Shown one piece after another: positions 6,389 through 6,982 of a stretch of DNA of 6,982 nucleotides. The DNA is from CAISIP01 sp046594635. GTDB taxonomy: Bacteria; Pseudomonadota; Gammaproteobacteria; Burkholderiales; Burkholderiaceae_C. Made by a program: the position numbers and the translations under genes. Under the pieces are notes generated by a model that searched no databases, was not told the origin of the DNA, and was given only the letters and a program-made list of their open reading frames with translations. Each line of letters begins with the position of its first letter. The stretch's first letter is position 1. The stretch lies in assembly GCA_046594635.1 (NCBI GenBank), contig JBKJRR010000212.1, forward strand, positions 1 to 6,982, in the 5' to 3' direction.

Positions 6389-6781
6389 TTATCCAACGGC
6401 CTTGCGGCGGGAGCGGCGCTTGCGGCGGGTGTCCAGGTGCCAGGCCAGAAATGGCAGTATCAGCATGGATCCGGGAACCGCCCAAATCAGCAGGTAGGGG
6501 CTGACGGAGGACATCGAGCGCAGCATCAGACGCAACTGCATGCGGTCCTCCGGTGTCCAGGTTCCGCCATTGCGTTGTTTCATCAGCAGCGGCACGGCGC
6601 CCCGGATCCGCGCCATTTCTACTCGCAATCGGCTCTTTTCACGGCTGTTTCCCGCCACCATTGACGAAAACCAGACTGGGGCCGCCGGCATTCGGGCCTG
6701 GAAAGTCTGGGTGCTGTCCGGATCGAAAGCCGTCGGCTTCGCAGGTTCCGGCGTGGGTTGCAATTCGGTTGCGGGTTCCAT
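6389..6781 (-). CDS. small protein with one C-terminal membrane segment, function unknown
   Basis: This 130-residue protein is not assigned to a family with confidence. Residues 1-30 are Pro/Glu/Thr-rich and look disordered. Residues 48-92 are charged and likely helical (REKSRLRVEMARIRG, then WTPEDRMQLRLMLRSM). A single hydrophobic segment follows at about 95-115 with a Pro-Gly-Ser kink (AVPGSMLILPFLAW), then a very basic tail (DTRRKRRSRRKAVG) predicted to face the cytoplasm. The pattern of a PE-containing helix, a helix rich in R and L, then PGS-x-LPFLAW recalls the membrane helix of bacterial LETM1-like proteins, but the rest of that domain is absent. I chose ATG6781 because the longer frame, open to 6925, runs into the SRAP gene and is Cys/Arg-rich shadow sequence. 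The SD is weak. It lies 73 bases after the SRAP stop on the same strand. Confidence 0.65.
   Translation of the reverse strand: MEPATELQPTPEPAKPTAFDPDSTQTFQARMPAAPVWFSSMVAGNSREKSRLRVEMARIRGAVPLLMKQRNGGTWTPEDRMQLRLMLRSMSSVSPYLLIWAVPGSMLILPFLAWHLDTRRKRRSRRKAVG
6401..6429. repeat. short direct repeat encoding the basic tail of the small membrane protein
   Basis: CTTGCGGCGGG occurs at 6401-6411 and again at 6419-6429, an 18-base period. On the minus strand each copy encodes RRK within the tail RRKRRSRRK, so the repeat may reflect local duplication or simply Arg/Lys codon use. Confidence 0.5.
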
Positions 6782-6854
6782 GTCGCCATTATGGCCGACC
6801 ACGTGCCTGGCCCGAGCCGGCGCATGGGTTTTCGGGCAGTTGTTTTGTCGCCGC

Positions 6855-6982
6855 TCAGTTCTCGGCCAGCAGACGGTCAGCGGGGTAGGGTTGCAGCAGT
6901 TGCATGGCCTGGTGCGCGGGCGCATCCAGCCAGTCCTGTTGGGCCGCTTCGGACAGGATCACGACCATGCGCTTCTCTTCGC
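6855..6982 (-). CDS. SRAP (YedK/HMCES-like) protein, 3' end only
   Basis: Only the last 41 codons are in the window; the gene runs off the right edge. The frame reads EEKRMVVILSEAAQQDWLDA and goes on through LLQPYPADRLLAEN to a TGA at 6855-6857. The EKRMVVIL strand, a WLD helix and the LLxxYPA ending match the C-terminus of SOS response-associated peptidase-like proteins, which in known members form a covalent link to abasic sites in single-stranded DNA through an N-terminal Cys. The catalytic Cys, Asn, Glu and His all lie upstream, outside the window, so activity cannot be judged. The small membrane protein follows 73 bases downstream on the same strand, with no clear terminator between. Confidence 0.75.
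   Translation of the reverse strand, partial: EEKRMVVILSEAAQQDWLDAPAHQAMQLLQPYPADRLLAEN

Noticed and set aside
6782..6925. N-terminal extension of the small membrane protein to ATG6925
   Set aside because: It overlaps the SRAP coding end in another frame and is Cys/Arg/Pro-rich without structure.

Overview
The window is GC-rich (about 60% by eye) and densely coded, with short gaps, overlapping genes and a complete HAAT-family (Liv-type) ABC transporter. Together with the next-door SRAP-type protein, this suggests a proteobacterium, most likely a betaproteobacterium. That placement is inferred from protein style only; no rRNA or other marker is present.

Layout: on the plus strand, 112-1455 encodes a two-domain protein, an alpha/beta-hydrolase fused to a class III nucleotide cyclase, the architecture of Mycobacterium tuberculosis Rv1900c. 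Bases 1-111 upstream show no recognisable gene or clear promoter. A 139-base convergent gap (1456-1594) follows, with one perfect short hairpin at its right edge. Everything else is on the minus strand. Read in the direction of transcription (right to left) the order is: the 3' end of an SRAP/YedK-like gene (6855-6982), a small membrane-anchored protein (6389-6781), a 164-base AT-rich intergenic region that probably holds the transporter promoter, the periplasmic substrate-binding protein (5037-6224), a very clear intrinsic terminator (4989-5016), and then livH, livM, livG and livF packed with 3-base spacing or short overlaps.

How the genes work together: the binding protein captures a ligand in the periplasm. 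LivH and LivM form the membrane channel, and LivG and LivF are the paired ATPases. The family imports branched-chain amino acids, other amino acids, amides, urea or aromatic acids; the ligand cannot be read from this sequence. The terminator just after the binding-protein stop, together with the lack of a Shine-Dalgarno sequence before livH, suggests the binding protein is made in excess over the permease.

No mobile element, CRISPR array, tRNA or rRNA was seen. I found no convincing new system. The points most worth a second look are the cyclase active site, in which the two substrate-specifying residues appear charge-swapped and the catalytic Asn is His, and the terminator/no-SD arrangement inside the transporter operon.
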